From NCBI GenBank assembly GCA_003859965.1, contig RQYR01000030.1, positions 1 through 36,126 of the forward strand: 36,126 nt of DNA, in the 5' to 3' direction. Origin of the DNA: Comamonadaceae bacterium OH2545_COT-014. Lineage in GTDB: Bacteria > Pseudomonadota > Gammaproteobacteria > Burkholderiales > Burkholderiaceae_C. Made by a program: the position numbers and the translations under genes. The notes below the pieces were generated by a model. That model worked only from the letters and a program-made list of their open reading frames with translations, was not told the DNA's origin and ran no database searches. Below are positions 26,974 to 36,039 of the stretch, piece after piece (within the stretch, counting starts at the first letter, position 1; each line of letters opens with the position of its first letter).

Positions 26974-27087
26974 TCAACCCTGACGCTGTTTGTGACGAGG
27001 ATCAGTGCAGATCACACGAACAACACCTTTGCGCCGAATAATTTTGCAATTACGGCAAATTTTTTTAACCGAAGCCGAAACTCTCAT
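26974..27087 (-). CDS. rpmJ: 50S ribosomal protein L36 (zinc-binding form)
   Basis: 37 residues, too short for ordinary gene lists. It reads [20 protein letters not shown] and on to PRHKQRQG. Cys11, Cys14, Cys27 and His32 form the zinc ribbon of the C+ form. It sits between infA and rpsM, the usual betaproteobacterial place. The gene is rich in A and T, with AGA and ATT codons rare in the flanking metabolic genes. Confidence 0.95.
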   Translation of the reverse strand: MRVSASVKKICRNCKIIRRKGVVRVICTDPRHKQRQG

Positions 27088-27136
27088 TTTATTCCCCTAA
27101 CTTGTTCAACCGGTTCAACGACACCATCCAGACACA

Positions 27137-27355
27137 TTATTTGGCACGAAAAACAATTCTTACCCTAGAAAGATCATAAGGCGTCATCTCAACCGTGACC
27201 TTATCACCAGGCAATATTCGAATATAGTGCATTCGCATCTTTCCTGAAATATGCCCTAAAACCACGTGCCCATTTTCCAACTTCACTCGGAACGTTGCAT
27301 TAGGAAGATTTTCTAAAACTTCCCCATGCATCTGAATCACATCGTCTTTCGACAT
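27137..27355 (-). CDS. infA: Translation initiation factor IF-1
   Basis: 72 residues, an S1-like OB fold: [20 protein letters not shown], then [20 protein letters not shown], and ending [13 protein letters not shown]-1 blocks the ribosomal A site during initiation. It lies seven bases behind secY. It contains TTA and CTT leucine codons, unlike the high-GC genes elsewhere in the window. Confidence 0.97.
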   Translation of the reverse strand: MSKDDVIQMHGEVLENLPNATFRVKLENGHVVLGHISGKMRMHYIRILPGDKVTVEMTPYDLSRVRIVFRAK

Positions 27356-27362
27356 CGCGAAT

Positions 27363-28682
27363 TTACCCGTTCAGCGAAGTCCTAAAGTTTGCTTTTTTGA
27401 GAAGCGACTCATACTGCTGACTCATCAGGTAATTTTGAACTTGCGCCATGAAGTCCATCGTTACCACCACAATGATGAGCAAAGAAGTCCCCCCGAAGTA
27501 AAACGGCACATTGTATTTAAGAATCAAAAATTCAGGCAGGAGACACACAAAAGTTATGTATACAGCTCCAGCCAGTGTGAGGCGAACCAGAATTTTGTCG
27601 ATGTATCGAGCCGTTTGCTCGCCCGGACGAATCCCAGGAATAAATGCCCCACTTTTTTTCAGATTGTCTGCTGTCTCTCGACTATTAAACACCAAGGCCG
27701 TATAGAAAAAGCAGAAGAAGATGATGGCAGCAGCATACAGCAAAGTATAAATTGGCTGCCCGGGTGACAATGCCGCCGCTGCATCTTTCAGCCACTGCAT
27801 CGAGTCACCTGCACCAAACCAGCCCACAACAGTCGCAGGCAAAAGAATGATCGAAGATGCGAAGATCGGCGGAATCACCCCAGCCATGTTGAGTTTCAGC
27901 GGAAGGTGTGACGACTGACCACCGTAAACCTTATTTCCAACTTGCCGCCGCGCATAATTGACCAAAATCTTGCGCTGGCCCCGCTCAACAAACACGACAA
28001 AATAGGTCACCACCCCAACCAAGGCAACAATGAACAGTGCAACGATGATACTCATCGCCCCAGTGCGCACCAGCTCAAGCAAACCGCCAATTGCACTTGG
28101 CAGTCCGGCAGCAATGCCGGCAAAAATCAAGATAGAAATCCCGTTACCAAGACCACGCTCTGTGATTTGCTCGCCTAGCCACATCAAGAACATGGTACCG
28201 GCAGTCAAACTCACCACTGCAGTCAGGCGGAAGCCAAAACCCGGGTTGATCACCAAGCCCTGGGAAGCCTCCAAGGCCACTGCAATACCAAAAGACTGAA
28301 ACAAAGCCAGCGCCAACGTTCCATAGCGGGTGTACTGAGTAATCTTGCGTCGCCCAGCCTCGCCCTCTTTTTTCATTTGCTCAAAAGTGGGGACAACATA
28401 GGTCATCAGCTGCATGATGATCGACGCCGAGATGTAAGGCATGATCCCCAGCGCAAACACCGTGAAACGTGACAAAGCGCCGCCTGAAAACATGTTGAAT
28501 AAGTTCAGGATACCGCCGCTTTGCCCTTCAAACAGCTGACGCAGCTGTTCCGGATTGATACCGGGCACAGGAATATGCGCACCTATCCGGTACACCACCA
28601 GCGCGAGCAGCAAAAAAACAAGTCGGCGACGAAGGTCGCCATACTTGCCTGTTTTCGCGATTTGCGTTGCGCTTGTTACCAC
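27363..28682 (-). CDS. secY: Protein translocase subunit SecY
   Basis: 439 residues with ten predictable membrane segments. Landmarks are [46 protein letters not shown] split across helix 2, [20 protein letters not shown], and [20 protein letters not shown] in a cytoplasmic loop. It is the pore of the Sec channel. The start codon is GTG at 28682. It occupies its classic place between rplO and infA. Confidence 0.97.
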   Translation of the reverse strand: MVTSATQIAKTGKYGDLRRRLVFLLLALVVYRIGAHIPVPGINPEQLRQLFEGQSGGILNLFNMFSGGALSRFTVFALGIMPYISASIIMQLMTYVVPTFEQMKKEGEAGRRKITQYTRYGTLALALFQSFGIAVALEASQGLVINPGFGFRLTAVVSLTAGTMFLMWLGEQITERGLGNGISILIFAGIAAGLPSAIGGLLELVRTGAMSIIVALFIVALVGVVTYFVVFVERGQRKILVNYARRQVGNKVYGGQSSHLPLKLNMAGVIPPIFASSIILLPATVVGWFGAGDSMQWLKDAAAALSPGQPIYTLLYAAAIIFFCFFYTALVFNSRETADNLKKSGAFIPGIRPGEQTARYIDKILVRLTLAGAVYITFVCLLPEFLILKYNVPFYFGGTSLLIIVVVTMDFMAQVQNYLMSQQYESLLKKANFRTSLNG

Positions 28683-28719
28683 AGCAAAACCACTTTCGAA
28701 CGAATCGGGTCAAATACCC

Positions 28720-29151
28720 TCAAGCCACGGTCCCACCGGCCGCCTCAATGACGGCTTTGGCTCCTGCTGTCGCACCGATACCCTTCAAGCTAATAGCCTT
28801 GGTCAATTCACCCGACTTGATCACTTTCACAACCTTGGCATGCGAATCAACAAGTCCTGCTTGCTTCAATGTCAGTACATCCACCTCAGCCGCGCCAAGG
28901 CGTTCTAGCGCCGCCAAAGTAATTTCGGCGTTAAAACGCAGCGAAGCGGATTTGAAACCCCTCTTCGGCAAGCGACGCTGCAAAGGCATTTGACCGCCTT
29001 CGAAACCCACTTTGTGATAGCCACCAGAGCGAGACTTTTGCCCTTTGTGACCACGGCCAGCCGTCTTACCCAAGCCAGACCCAATGCCTCGACCGACACG
29101 ACGGCGGGGACGCTTGGCACCTGCGGCGGGTTGAATGTTGTTCAGTTCCAT
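28720..29151 (-). CDS. rplO: 50S ribosomal protein L15
   Basis: 143 residues: [20 protein letters not shown], then the basic glycine-rich start ([19 protein letters not shown]) typical of L15, and the L18e/L15-like C-terminus. It binds 23S rRNA late in 50S assembly and precedes secY. Confidence 0.97.
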   Translation of the reverse strand: MELNNIQPAAGAKRPRRRVGRGIGSGLGKTAGRGHKGQKSRSGGYHKVGFEGGQMPLQRRLPKRGFKSASLRFNAEITLAALERLGAAEVDVLTLKQAGLVDSHAKVVKVIKSGELTKAISLKGIGATAGAKAVIEAAGGTVA

Positions 29152-29174
29152 GATGTCCTTCCTGCAACAGGTGC

Positions 29175-29360
29175 TCAGACCAGCCTGACGAGATAGTCGA
29201 TCTTGTTGATCATTCCACGGACAGCTGGCGTGTCCTCAAGCTCGCGCACGCTGCCAAGCTTGCGCAATCCCAAGCCGCGCACTGTGGCACGATGAGACTC
29301 TTTGCAGCCAATGGGACTACGAACCAGTTGGATTTTCAAGGTTTTGTTTTGCGTTGCCAT
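29175..29360 (-). CDS. rpmD: 50S ribosomal protein L30
   Basis: 61 residues: [20 protein letters not shown] followed by [20 protein letters not shown]. The length and the position between rpsE and rplO are as expected. Confidence 0.96.
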   Translation of the reverse strand: MATQNKTLKIQLVRSPIGCKESHRATVRGLGLRKLGSVRELEDTPAVRGMINKIDYLVRLV

Positions 29361-29379
29361 GTCGACTTACTCCATCCGC

Positions 29380-29898
29380 TCAGGCAAAGAGCTCTTCAAC
29401 CGTTTTACCGCGTTTGGCTGCCACTTCAGAAGGCGTCGTGCAGTTGGCCAACGCATCAAACGTAGCCCGCACCATGTTGTACGGATTGGACGAACCATGG
29501 CTTTTGGCCACAATGTCCGTAATGCCCATGACCTCAAACACAGCGCGCATCGGGCCACCCGCAATGATGCCCGTACCCTTGGGAGCCGGAGCCATCATCA
29601 CAACGGCAGCGCCATGATGGCCAGTCACGTTGTGATGGATCGTCCCGTCCTTCAAAGACACTTTGGTCATATTGCGACGAGCCTCTTCCATAGCCTTTTG
29701 GACAGCAGCGGGCACCTCTTTGGACTTGCCTTTACCCATGCCCACACGGCCATCGCCGTCGCCAACCACGGTCAGCGCAGCAAAGCCAAGAATACGGCCG
29801 CCCTTGACCACCTTGGTCACACGGTTGACCGCGATCATTTTCTCGCGCAGGCCGTCCTCTGGAGCGTCACCTTGCGTCTTTGCCTGAAACTTAGCCAT
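29380..29898 (-). CDS. rpsE: 30S ribosomal protein S5
   Basis: 172 residues. The double-stranded RNA-binding N-terminal domain has [20 protein letters not shown] and [20 protein letters not shown]. The C-terminal domain has [20 protein letters not shown]5 helps decoding fidelity. It lies between rplR and rpmD. Confidence 0.98.
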   Translation of the reverse strand: MAKFQAKTQGDAPEDGLREKMIAVNRVTKVVKGGRILGFAALTVVGDGDGRVGMGKGKSKEVPAAVQKAMEEARRNMTKVSLKDGTIHHNVTGHHGAAVVMMAPAPKGTGIIAGGPMRAVFEVMGITDIVAKSHGSSNPYNMVRATFDALANCTTPSEVAAKRGKTVEELFA

Positions 29899-29918
29899 AG
29901 TGATATGTCCTGCTCGAT

Positions 29919-30284
29919 TTAGAACTGCAAGCCAGCTTCACGCGCAGCTTCAGCCAACGCCTTGACACGACCGTGATAAGCAAAACCCGCACGATCGAAG
30001 GCCACTTTTTCTACACCTGCCGCCTTGGCGCGCTCGGCAATGCGCTTGCCTACCGTTTGCGCAGCCGCTGCATTACCGCCTTTACCGGCGCCACCAAGCG
30101 CCTGGCGAACCTCCGCTTCCGCCGTAGAAGCGCTGGCAAGGACGCGAGCGCCATCGCCAGAAATCACGCTGGCGTAAATGTGCATGTTGGTACGGTTGAC
30201 CGTCAAACGAGCGACGCCTTGACCAGCAATGCGAATACGGGTTTGACGCGCCCGGCGAAGACGCTGCTCTTTTTTGTTCAGCAT
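29919..30284 (-). CDS. rplR: 50S ribosomal protein L18
   Basis: 121 residues: [35 protein letters not shown] and [21 protein letters not shown]18 brings 5S rRNA to the large subunit together with L5. Confidence 0.97.
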   Translation of the reverse strand: MLNKKEQRLRRARQTRIRIAGQGVARLTVNRTNMHIYASVISGDGARVLASASTAEAEVRQALGGAGKGGNAAAAQTVGKRIAERAKAAGVEKVAFDRAGFAYHGRVKALAEAAREAGLQF

Positions 30285-30295
30285 GATGCAGGTCC

Positions 30296-30829
30296 TTATT
30301 TCTTCTTAGTCTCTTTGATTACGATCTTCTCGTCCGCATAGCGAACCCCTTTACCCTTGTAGGGCTCCGGCGGACGCACAGCACGGATTTCAGCCGCAAT
30401 CTGGCCAACACTTTGACGGTCGGCCCCTTTAATGATGATTTCAGTGGGCGCTGGCGTCGCAACAGTAATGCCGGCGGGCATTTCAAAATGAACCGGATGC
30501 GAGAAGCCCACGGACAAATTGAGCTTGTTGCCTTGGGCTTGAGCACGGTAGCCCACCCCAACCAACATCAGTTTTTTCTCAAAGCCCTTGCTAACACCGA
30601 CCACCATGTTATTGACGAGCTGGCGCATCGTCCCACTCATGGCATTGGCCTCACGAGACTCATCCACAGGCACAAACGAGAGCACCCCATTTTCAGAGCC
30701 GATTTTCACCAGCGCATGCTGAGCCAGTTTTAGCTCACCCCCACTGCCTTTGACAGTAATCTGATCCTCTTTGATAGAGACATCGATTCCCGCAGGAATG
30801 GTCACGGGCATCTTAGCTACACGAGACAT
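30296..30829 (-). CDS. rplF: 50S ribosomal protein L6
   Basis: 177 residues: [19 protein letters not shown], two repeated alpha/beta domains, and the C-terminal signature [20 protein letters not shown]. It lies near the factor-binding site of the 50S subunit. Confidence 0.98.
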   Translation of the reverse strand: MSRVAKMPVTIPAGIDVSIKEDQITVKGSGGELKLAQHALVKIGSENGVLSFVPVDESREANAMSGTMRQLVNNMVVGVSKGFEKKLMLVGVGYRAQAQGNKLNLSVGFSHPVHFEMPAGITVATPAPTEIIIKGADRQSVGQIAAEIRAVRPPEPYKGKGVRYADEKIVIKETKKK

Positions 30830-30853
30830 GTCACATTTCCCCTCTGTGCCGCT

Positions 30854-31249
30854 TTAGGCCACATAGCACAGCACTTCGCCACCCACGCCGGTAGCACGCG
30901 CCTTGCGATCAGTCATCACCCCTTTGGGGGTTGTCACGATGGCCACACCCAAACCGTTCATCACCTGCGGCAGGTTGTCGCGACCTTTGTACACACGCAG
31001 GCCAGGACGGCTGACGCGCTCAATACGCTCGATCACTGGGCGTCCCGCGTAATATTTCAGCGCAATCTCCAGCTCAGACTTGCCGTCTTGATCTTTGACC
31101 TGAAAGCCGTCGATATAACCCTCGTCCTTCAAAACCTGGACAATGGCCACCTTGACTTTGGACGCAGGCACGGAAACGGTGCTTTTCGCGACCATTTGCG
31201 CATTGCGGATACGCGTCAGCAGATCAGCAATGGGATCACTCATACTCAT
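30854..31249 (-). CDS. rpsH: 30S ribosomal protein S8
   Basis: 131 residues: [19 protein letters not shown] onward and the C-terminal VATTPKG-like segment ([20 protein letters not shown]). S8 binds 16S rRNA and in E. coli also represses the spc operon through an rplE-leader site; that site was not identified here. MSDP two codons in is an alternative start. Confidence 0.97.
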   Translation of the reverse strand: MSMSDPIADLLTRIRNAQMVAKSTVSVPASKVKVAIVQVLKDEGYIDGFQVKDQDGKSELEIALKYYAGRPVIERIERVSRPGLRVYKGRDNLPQVMNGLGVAIVTTPKGVMTDRKARATGVGGEVLCYVA

Positions 31250-31267
31250 TTGTTTTCTCCTGCCCGC

Positions 31268-31573
31268 TTACCAGCTTGCCTTCATGACACCAGGAATGTC
31301 ACCCGAGAAAGCCATCTCGCGGATCTTGGCGCGTCCCAGACCAAACTGACGGAATGTGCCGCGCGGACGTCCCGTGATTTCGCAGCGGTTGCGCTGGCGC
31401 GTCGGATTGGCATTGCGCGGAAGTTTCTGCAGAGCCAGCCGCGCTTGCGCGCGCTCCTCATCAGATCGCTTGGCATCGCCAGCAATCGCTTTCAACTCCG
31501 CATATTTACTGGCGTACTTGGCAACCAGTTTTTCGCGCTTGAGCTCACGCTGAATCAAAGCAGTTTTTGCCAC
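31268..31573 (-). CDS. rpsN: 30S ribosomal protein S14 (long, zinc-free form)
   Basis: 101 residues, [20 protein letters not shown], with the C-terminal [20 protein letters not shown]. The CxxC-CxxC zinc ribbon of the short form is missing, so this is the C- type. It sits between rplE and rpsH. Confidence 0.97.
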   Translation of the reverse strand: MAKTALIQRELKREKLVAKYASKYAELKAIAGDAKRSDEERAQARLALQKLPRNANPTRQRNRCEITGRPRGTFRQFGLGRAKIREMAFSGDIPGVMKASW

Positions 31574-31583
31574 AACGTCACCC

Positions 31584-32123
31584 TCAGTTCTTGAACGGAA
31601 AACGGAAGGCCGAAAGCAGCGCCTTGGCTTCCTCGTCTGTCTTGGCCGTTGTCGTGATGCTGATATTCAGACCACGCAGCGCATCCACCTTGTCATATTC
31701 CACCTCAGGGAAAATGATCTGCTCCTTGACACCCACGTTGTAATTACCGCGGCCATCAAAGGAACGCCCCGAGATACCACGAAAATCGCGCACTCGCGGC
31801 AGCGCGACCGTGACAAAGCGATCCAGAAATTCATACATGCGCACGCCGCGAAGCGTCACCATGCAACCAATGGGCTGACCCTCACGAATCTTGAAACCAG
31901 CGATTGCCCGCTTGGCCTTCGTCACCACCGGCTTTTGACCAGCAATCTTGGTGAGATCCGCCACCGCGTTATCCATCACCTTTTTGTCAGCCACGGCCTC
32001 ACTCACACCCATGTTGAGCGTAATTTTGGTAATACGAGGCACCTCCATAGGCGACTTGTAGCCAAACTTCTTGGCCAGCTCAGGCGCCACTTTTTCGCGA
32101 TAGTGTTGTTGCAATCGTGCCAT
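31584..32123 (-). CDS. rplE: 50S ribosomal protein L5
   Basis: 179 residues from ATG 32123 ([20 protein letters not shown]). A TTG two codons upstream gives a longer frame, but it overlaps the rplX stop and the family starts at MARLQ. The ribosome site AAGGTGG lies within the end of rplX. Core segments are [15 protein letters not shown] and [21 protein letters not shown]5 carries 5S rRNA. Confidence 0.97.
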   Translation of the reverse strand: MARLQQHYREKVAPELAKKFGYKSPMEVPRITKITLNMGVSEAVADKKVMDNAVADLTKIAGQKPVVTKAKRAIAGFKIREGQPIGCMVTLRGVRMYEFLDRFVTVALPRVRDFRGISGRSFDGRGNYNVGVKEQIIFPEVEYDKVDALRGLNISITTTAKTDEEAKALLSAFRFPFKN

Positions 32124-32125
32124 TT

Positions 32126-32446
32126 TCAAGCCACCTTGATTTCTTCACCGCTGGACTTGAACACGCGCACACGCTTGCCATCCTCCAGGGTCTTGATACC
32201 TACGCGATCAGCTTTGCCCGTGGCGGCGTTGTAAATTGCCACATTGGACTGATGAATGGGCATTGACTTCTCAACAATGCCACCAACCACACCACGCATG
32301 GGATTTGGCTTGGTGTGCTTCTTGACCACATTAATGCCCTCAACCACGATACGCTCTTCGCACACGCGCAGCACCACCTTGCCACGCTTGCCCTTGTCAC
32401 GCCCCGCGATCACAACCACTTCATCGCCTTTGCGAATCTTGTTCAT
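32126..32446 (-). CDS. rplX: 50S ribosomal protein L24
   Basis: 106 residues, [20 protein letters not shown], the KOW motif of L24, followed by [20 protein letters not shown]. It starts 50S assembly. It ends two bases before rplE. Confidence 0.97.
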   Translation of the reverse strand: MNKIRKGDEVVVIAGRDKGKRGKVVLRVCEERIVVEGINVVKKHTKPNPMRGVVGGIVEKSMPIHQSNVAIYNAATGKADRVGIKTLEDGKRVRVFKSSGEEIKVA

Positions 32447-32457
32447 GACAGCCTCTC

Positions 32458-32826
32458 TTACAGAACTTCAGGCGCCAGCGACACGATCTTCATGAAGCGC
32501 TCAGAACGCAGCTCGCGCGTCACCGGGCCGAAGATGCGGGTGCCAATCGGCTCCAGCTTGTTATTGAGCAACACCGCCGCATTGCCATCAAATTTGATAA
32601 GCGAGCCATCCGCACGGCGCACACCTTTGGCAGTACGAACAACCACCGCGCTGTAAACCTCGCCTTTTTTGACGCGGCCACGAGGCGCAGCCTCTTTCAC
32701 ACTCACCTTGATGATGTCGCCCACGCTGGCGTAGCGACGCTTGGAGCCCCCCAGCACCTTGATGCACAGGACGGACTTGGCGCCGGTGTTATCGGCAACC
32801 TCGAGTCGAGATTCAGTCTGGATCAT
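32458..32826 (-). CDS. rplN: 50S ribosomal protein L14
   Basis: 122 residues from ATG 32826 ([20 protein letters not shown]), with the L14 signature [20 protein letters not shown]. The frame is open 15 codons further left of the start, without family support. It is the first gene of the block in this window; rpsQ, which usually precedes it, is absent. Confidence 0.98.
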   Translation of the reverse strand: MIQTESRLEVADNTGAKSVLCIKVLGGSKRRYASVGDIIKVSVKEAAPRGRVKKGEVYSAVVVRTAKGVRRADGSLIKFDGNAAVLLNNKLEPIGTRIFGPVTRELRSERFMKIVSLAPEVL

Positions 32827-33001
32827 TTCAAATTTCCCAACTTGCATCCCACCAGCCACGCCAGTGGGCAAACAGTCTTGGGCCCGTGTATGGGCAGATT
32901 TAATTCACCTTGAGCAAAAGGCAGAACAAGCCCCCACTTCCACACCAGTCAAAAACCAGTCAAGGCGAAGCCGCGAATTATGACCCCAGCCGAAGACAGT
33001 G
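32827..33001 (-). promoter_or_regulatory. Leader region of the spc-type ribosomal block
   Basis: 175 bases upstream of rplN, low in GC relative to glpD. On the minus strand there are two direct copies of TTGACTGGT 11 bases apart (complements of 32944-32952 and 32955-32963). Each copy contains a -35-like TTGACT. A TTAAAT-like -10 lies near 32898 but is too far from either for normal spacing. A promoter must exist here or inside glpD; its exact place is not settled. Confidence 0.4.
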
Positions 33002-34603
33002 TCAAGCAGCAGGCGCAGCGCCACCAGCGTATTGACGGGCCAAGGCCTCAAAAGCTGCCAGCCCCGCGTCACGCCCGGTTTCCTGCTGAACGACCGCCGC
33101 CACGGCCGGGGCGGCACGCGCCGCTGCCGCCGCGTCCAAAAACAGCAGGCGTGACCGGCGCGCCAGCACATCTTCCACGTTACGCGCATATTCATAGCGC
33201 ACCGCAAAGCGCACCATGGCTTCATTGACCCCTTGCGTCAGCCAGCGCTCACTGCCAGGCAGCTGCATCAGCTGATCGGCTTCACTGCCATACAGATGCA
33301 GGCCCGGCGGCTCTGTCAACGAGGCCACCTCTCCGCCCGCAGAAGGCGCCCCTACCAGCGCCATCCCAGCCGTAGAACAAGAGGCTCGGGCAGGCAGCAA
33401 GCCGGCCTGCGTGCACTGCCGCAACACGTCTTCAGCCATGGCACGGTACGTGGTCCACTTGCCGCCAGTGACTGTCACCAGCCCGCTGGGCGCCACGATG
33501 ACCGTGTGCTCCCGGCTGATGGCTTTGGTTGCGCCATCGGCGCTCGCCTGGGGTTTCACCAGCGGGCGCAGGCCCACCCACTGGCTTCGCACATCCGCGC
33601 GGGTGGGCGCGCGGCGCAAATATCGGGCCGCCTCGCGCAAGATGAAGTCCAGCTCTTGCTCGAAAGGCTGCGGCTCCCGCACCACGTCCTGGCGGGGCGT
33701 ATCGGTGGTGCCAAGAATGAGCTTGCCCAGCCAGGGCACCGCAAAAAGCACCCGCCCATCGTCTGTGCTGGGCACCAGCAGCGCGTGGTCACCAGGTGAA
33801 AAGTCCTGATCCACTACCACATGCACGCCTTGGCTGGGCGCCACCAGGGCGCTCACTGGCTGGCCACAGGCCGAGGCATCTTGCTGGCGCAGCGTATCGA
33901 CCCAAACGCCCGTGGCATTGACCACACACGCCGCTTCGATCACCCACTCGCGCCCGCTTTCTGCGTCCCGCACTGTCAGGCCAACCACTTTGCCGCCCTC
34001 GTGCCGCAACCCGATGACCGCACAATAGTTAAGCACCAACGCACCATGTGCGGCCGCAGTGCGCGCCAGCGCCAGCGCCAGGCGCGCATCGTCGAACTGC
34101 CCATCCCAGTATTGCACGCCACCTTTCAGCCCCCGGGGCGCGGCGCCCGGCAACCGGCGCATGGCCTGGCGCGGACCCAACAGGCGCGTGGCCCCCAAGC
34201 CAGCCCGGCCTGCCAGTGCGTCATACACCTTCAGGCCGGCGCCATAAAAAGGCGTTTCCCACCACTGGTAGGCCGGCATCACGAACGGCAACGGCTGTGC
34301 CAAGTGCGGGGCGCTTTTCAGGATATGCATGCGCTCTCGCAACGCCTCGCGCACCAGCCCCACATTGCCCTGCGCCAAGTAGCGCACGCCGCCATGCACC
34401 AGCTTGGTGGCCCGTGACGAGGTGCCCTTGGCAAAGTCATGCGACTCCAACAACACCACCTTCAGCCCGCGCAGCGCCGCATCCAGCGCCACCCCCAAGC
34501 CTGTCGCACCGCCGCCCACCACCGCCAGGTCATAGCGAACAGGCTCGGCAAGGCGTGAGAGCAAGACGTTGCGGTCAGTCGGCAGGGCGGTGGTCGTCGT
34601 CAT
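33002..34603 (-). CDS. glpD: Aerobic glycerol-3-phosphate dehydrogenase
   Basis: 533 residues. The FAD-binding start YDLAVVGGGATGLGVALDAA has GGGATG at residues 30-35. SRATKLVHGGVRYL, QYWDGQFDDARL and VTGGKWTTYRAMAEDVL are family landmarks. It oxidises sn-glycerol 3-phosphate to dihydroxyacetone phosphate at the inner membrane and passes electrons to quinone. ATG 34603 was chosen; the longer frame starts with TTG. It points away from ftsY and toward rplN. Confidence 0.93.
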   Translation of the reverse strand: MTTTTALPTDRNVLLSRLAEPVRYDLAVVGGGATGLGVALDAALRGLKVVLLESHDFAKGTSSRATKLVHGGVRYLAQGNVGLVREALRERMHILKSAPHLAQPLPFVMPAYQWWETPFYGAGLKVYDALAGRAGLGATRLLGPRQAMRRLPGAAPRGLKGGVQYWDGQFDDARLALALARTAAAHGALVLNYCAVIGLRHEGGKVVGLTVRDAESGREWVIEAACVVNATGVWVDTLRQQDASACGQPVSALVAPSQGVHVVVDQDFSPGDHALLVPSTDDGRVLFAVPWLGKLILGTTDTPRQDVVREPQPFEQELDFILREAARYLRRAPTRADVRSQWVGLRPLVKPQASADGATKAISREHTVIVAPSGLVTVTGGKWTTYRAMAEDVLRQCTQAGLLPARASCSTAGMALVGAPSAGGEVASLTEPPGLHLYGSEADQLMQLPGSERWLTQGVNEAMVRFAVRYEYARNVEDVLARRSRLLFLDAAAAARAAPAVAAVVQQETGRDAGLAAFEALARQYAGGAAPAA

Positions 34604-34714
34604 ACGGCGCGGCGGTAGCAAACAAGGCCGTGGAGTGTATGCGCGCTCGGCATGCTCGCCGCCGACATTGCCCCGGTAGCAGGCAGCATTACAGGGTCGC
34701 TACTACACGCCGCC

Positions 34715-34739
34715 TTGACACATGCTGGGTCCATAAAAT
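34715..34739 (+). promoter_or_regulatory. Possible ftsY promoter
   Basis: TTGACA (34715-34720) and TAAAAT (34734-34739) lie before ftsY, but they are 13 bases apart, shorter than the usual 16-18. GCCTTG, three bases earlier, gives a 16-base spacing. One of the two may serve as the -35. It lies in the divergent glpD-ftsY gap of 162 bases. Confidence 0.35.
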
Positions 34740-34765
34740 CCTGCTCCGATCAGAGAGACATTCCC

Positions 34766-35917
34766 ATGTTCAGCTTTTTCCGCAAAAAAAAACCCGCGGC
34801 AGAACCGGCCGGCCTGCCGCATGCGCCCGCCCCGGCCAGCCCGCCCCCTTCTCCTGCGGCAGAGCCACTAACACCCCCACCCGCCCCCACTGTCATGGCG
34901 CCGCCCCCGCCGGCTTTTCCGGCCACGGCAAACGCATCGCCCGCCCCCATGCCAGCTCTCACGCCCGCCCCTGTTTCGGCCCCGGCGGACACATCCGCGG
35001 ACGCCGCACCCTCCGCCGAGCGCACGGGCTGGCTCACCCGCCTGAAAAGCGGTTTGAAGAAAACCGGCAGCAGCATCACCACCGTTTTCACTGGCACGCA
35101 GATTGATGACGCGCTGTATGAAGACTTGGAAACCGCCCTGCTCATGGCCGATACCGGCGTTGCCGCCACCGAACACCTGCTGGCCGACCTGAAACGCCGC
35201 GTCAAAGACACCCGCGCCACCGAACCCGCGCAAGTCAAGGCCCTGCTGGCCGACGCCCTGGCCGAGCTGCTGGCCCCGCTGGAAAAGCCGCTGGTAGTGG
35301 GCCAATACCACCCCACCGTCATCATGGTGGCCGGCGTCAACGGCGCGGGCAAAACCACCTCCATCGGCAAGCTCACCAAGCACCTGGCCGATGCCGGCTG
35401 CACCGTGCTGCTGGCCGCCGCCGACACCTTCCGCGCCGCCGCGCGTGAACAACTGGGCGTGTGGGCCGACCGCAACCGCGTCGAAATCATCAGCCAGCAA
35501 GGCGCCGACCCCTCCGCCGTGAGTTTTGACGCCGTGGCCGCCGGCCGCGCCCGCCAAACCGACGTGGTGCTGGTGGACACCGCCGGTCGCCTGCCCACGC
35601 AGCTGCACCTGATGGATGAGCTGAAAAAAATCCGCCGCGTCGTCACCAAGGCCGACATCACCGCCCCGCACGAAGTGCTGCTGGTCATCGACGGCAACAC
35701 CGGTCAGAACGCGCTGGCGCAGGTCAAGGCGTTCGATGACGCCATTCAGCTCACCGGCCTGGTCGTCACCAAGCTGGACGGCACGGCCAAGGGCGGCGTG
35801 CTGGCCGCCATCGCACGCGAAAAGCCCGTGCCCGTGTACTTCATTGGCGTGGGCGAAAAGCTGGAAGACCTGCAAACCTTCAACGCCCGCGAATTTGCGC
35901 ACGCCTTGCTGGCCTGA
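34766..35917 (+). CDS. ftsY: Signal recognition particle receptor FtsY
   Basis: 383 residues. A basic start (MFSFFRKKK) leads to a low-complexity Pro/Ala-rich A domain (to about 85) that helps membrane binding. The NG GTPase domain follows: VAGVNGAGKTTSIGKL (P-loop, about 188-203), AAADTFRAAAREQL, VDTAGRLPTQ and VTKLDGTAKGGVLA. It docks SRP-ribosome complexes at SecY. A 38-codon in-frame extension upstream has no family support. Confidence 0.96.
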   Translation: MFSFFRKKKPAAEPAGLPHAPAPASPPPSPAAEPLTPPPAPTVMAPPPPAFPATANASPAPMPALTPAPVSAPADTSADAAPSAERTGWLTRLKSGLKKTGSSITTVFTGTQIDDALYEDLETALLMADTGVAATEHLLADLKRRVKDTRATEPAQVKALLADALAELLAPLEKPLVVGQYHPTVIMVAGVNGAGKTTSIGKLTKHLADAGCTVLLAAADTFRAAAREQLGVWADRNRVEIISQQGADPSAVSFDAVAAGRARQTDVVLVDTAGRLPTQLHLMDELKKIRRVVTKADITAPHEVLLVIDGNTGQNALAQVKAFDDAIQLTGLVVTKLDGTAKGGVLAAIAREKPVPVYFIGVGEKLEDLQTFNAREFAHALLA

Positions 35918-35946
35918 ACGCCGTACCGCGCCAGCGCCTGCCCAAG

Positions 35947-35964
35947 CGGGCCGTAACCGGCCCG
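35947..35964. other. Hairpin behind ftsY
   Basis: CGGGCCG (35947-35953) and CGGCCCG (35958-35964) enclose TAAC. No T-run follows, so it is not a clear terminator; it may slow or stabilise the ftsY mRNA end. Confidence 0.35.
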
Positions 35965-36039
35965 AAACGCCGCCACACTGGCGACAACCCCTTTCACATT
36001 TGCTTTCATGCCTGCCCGCAGCAGCCTCGCAAGGCGCTC

